A stretch of 51,892 bases of DNA from Lachnospiraceae bacterium (GTDB lineage Bacteria; Bacillota; Clostridia; Lachnospirales; Lachnospiraceae). Of the stretch, positions 50,549 through 51,892 are shown piece after piece (within the stretch, counting starts at the first letter, position 1; each line of letters begins with the position of its first letter). Position numbers and translations under genes: made by a program. A model generated the notes under the pieces. That model was not told the origin of the DNA. It saw nothing but the letters and a program-made list of their open reading frames with translations, and searched no databases. Location: contig JAGKTQ010000019.1 of assembly GCA_021153325.1 (NCBI GenBank), positions 1-51,892 of the forward strand, given 5' to 3'.

Positions 50549-51892
50549 ATGTTGGAGAAGTTTTTTAAACTGAAAGAAAACAACACGAATGTGAAGACCG
50601 AAGTTATGGCTGGTATTACTACATTTATGACAATGGCTTACATTCTTGCAGTTAACCCGAATATTCTTTCCGCAACAGGAATGGATGCAAATGCGGTCTT
50701 AATTGCAACAGCTTTGGCATCGTTTGTCGGAACAATGCTGATGGCACTTCTTGCCAATTATCCGTTTGCATTGGCACCGGGTATGGGCTTGAATGCTTAT
50801 TTTGCTTATACGGTCGTAATCGGTATGGGATATTCCTGGCAGGTAGCCCTTTTGGCAGTTTTCCTGGAAGGTCTGATTTTCATCGTATTATCCTTGACCA
50901 GTGTCAGAGAGGCGATTTTCAATGCGATACCAATGACGTTAAAGTCTGCGGTTAGTGTAGGTATTGGTCTCTTTATTGCCTTTATTGGGCTTCAGGATGC
51001 AAAATTAGTAGTTAACAGCGAGTCAACCTTACTTACTTATCAGTCTTTTAAAGAAAATGTAAATTCTGTTGGTATTGGTGCTATTTTGGCATTGATCGGT
51101 GTGCTTGTTACCGCGATCCTTTTAATCAAAAAAGTAAAAGGGGGAATCCTTTTTGGTATTTTGATCACATGGGGACTTGGTATTGTCTGTGAGCTTTGCG
51201 GTATTTATGTACCAAATCCGGATGCTGGTATGTATTCTGTTATTCCAACTCAATTTATCAGTTTTGATTTCAGTTCCTTTGGAAGTACGTTTGGTCAAGT
51301 ATTTAAAGCAGATTTTTCCACGATCAAAATTATGGATCTTATCGTGATCATGTTTGCTTTCTTGTTTGTAGATATGTTTGATACATTAGGAACCTTGATC
51401 GGTGTAGCTTCTAAAGCGGACATGCTTGATGAGGATGGTAAATTGCCTCGTATTAAACCAGCACTTTTAGCAGATGCGATAGCAACAAGTGTAGGTGCGA
51501 TCTTCGGAACATCTACAACAACAACCTTCGTAGAAAGTGCTTCCGGTGTATCAGAAGGTGGTAGAACAGGTCTTACAGCTGTAGTGACTGGTTTATTGTT
51601 CTTACTTTCTTTGATCTTCTCACCATTGTTTTTAACCATTCCTTCTTTTGCAATCGCTCCGGCGTTGATCACAGTAGGTTTTTATATGATGGGTTCTGTA
51701 GTGAAAATTGATTTTGAAGATATGTCAGAAGCGATTCCTGCATTCCTCTGTATCGTTGCAATGCCTCTTGCATACAGCATTTCAGAAGGTATTACAATTG
51801 GTGTTATTTCCTGGACTTTGATCAATCTGCTTACAGGAAAAGCAAAAGAAAAGAAAATCAGTATAGTAATGTATATTCTTACTGTATTATTT
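50549..51892 (+). CDS. NCS2/AzgA-like purine permease, 3' end cut by window edge
   Basis: Membrane transporter of the AzgA subfamily, which imports adenine, guanine or hypoxanthine. There are 448 residues before the right edge without a stop, so only a short tail is missing. Seen: AGITTFMTMAYILAVNP near the start, ALAPGMGLNAYFAY near residue 75, FVDMFDTLGTLIGVA and GTSTTTTFVESASGVSEGGR in the middle. The start ATG follows AAGGAGGAG. It completes the punA-cdd-amidohydrolase cluster. The 75-base gap before it is too short for a purine riboswitch. Confidence 0.92.
   Translation, partial: MLEKFFKLKENNTNVKTEVMAGITTFMTMAYILAVNPNILSATGMDANAVLIATALASFVGTMLMALLANYPFALAPGMGLNAYFAYTVVIGMGYSWQVALLAVFLEGLIFIVLSLTSVREAIFNAIPMTLKSAVSVGIGLFIAFIGLQDAKLVVNSESTLLTYQSFKENVNSVGIGAILALIGVLVTAILLIKKVKGGILFGILITWGLGIVCELCGIYVPNPDAGMYSVIPTQFISFDFSSFGSTFGQVFKADFSTIKIMDLIVIMFAFLFVDMFDTLGTLIGVASKADMLDEDGKLPRIKPALLADAIATSVGAIFGTSTTTTFVESASGVSEGGRTGLTAVVTGLLFLLSLIFSPLFLTIPSFAIAPALITVGFYMMGSVVKIDFEDMSEAIPAFLCIVAMPLAYSISEGITIGVISWTLINLLTGKAKEKKISIVMYILTVLF

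Noticed and set aside
1..51892. CRISPR arrays, prophage, insertion sequences, rRNA and tRNA genes
   Set aside because: No regularly spaced repeats, transposase or phage proteins, or tRNA-like cloverleaf with CCA-type ends were seen in any gap between genes.

Overview
The window is a low-GC, gene-dense chromosomal segment. It most resembles a spore-forming Clostridia of the Lachnospiraceae type. Support comes from spoIVA behind a clear sigma-E-like promoter, a SpoIID-like protein, T-box control of pheST and leuS, a catabolite-repression (cre) box at pta-ackA, strong GGAGG ribosome sites, and the order plsX-acpP-rnc-smc-ftsY followed later by ylxM-ffh-rpsP-khpA-rimM-trmD-rplS. Genus and species cannot be read from this sequence. 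Nearly every gene is on the + strand; only tyrA and tmcAL are reversed. I see no prophage, transposase, CRISPR array, rRNA or tRNA, and no block with obviously foreign composition.

Layout. 1-2522: a SpoIID/LytB-like protein cut by the left edge, and a YihY/BrkB membrane protein. 2519-8901: a Phe T-box with pheS-pheT, an M18 aminopeptidase and queA. 8921-12410: reversed tyrA and a divergent EF-G-like GTPase. 12620-18377: an unrecognised membrane protein, a Leu T-box with leuS, then convergent tmcAL, separated from leuS by a nested inverted-repeat element. 18503-23782: pta-ackA (acetate pathway, with cre box), a DUF5722-type glycosidase-like protein, and yceD-rpmF. 23935-32686: a ZIP transporter, then plsX-acpP-rnc-smc-ftsY-ilvA. 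32824-34614: YitT and an AraC regulator. 34656-46141: ylxM-ffh, the rpsP-khpA-rimM-trmD-rplS block, two signal peptidase I genes around ylqF, rnhB, an orphan pair of flagellar-type proteins (FliK-like and FlhB-C-like), yraN, pgeF and a small cysteine protein. 46181-47799: spoIVA. 47784-51892: a nucleoside/purine salvage cluster (punA, cdd, an amidohydrolase, and an AzgA-like permease cut by the right edge).

How it fits together. Most of the window is housekeeping: translation (PheRS, LeuRS, S16, L19, L32, RimM, TrmD, QueA, TmcAL, YlqF), co-translational export (Ffh, FtsY, two signal peptidases), lipid initiation (PlsX, ACP), chromosome structure (SMC) and overflow metabolism (Pta, AckA). I did not find a clearly new multi-gene system. 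The items most worth a second look are the TrmD-GNAT fusion, the orphan FliK/FlhB-C pair, the EF-G-like protein with a degenerate G4 motif, the DUF5722 protein with two glycosidase-like glutamates, the perfect cre box at pta, and the nested inverted-repeat element between leuS and tmcAL.
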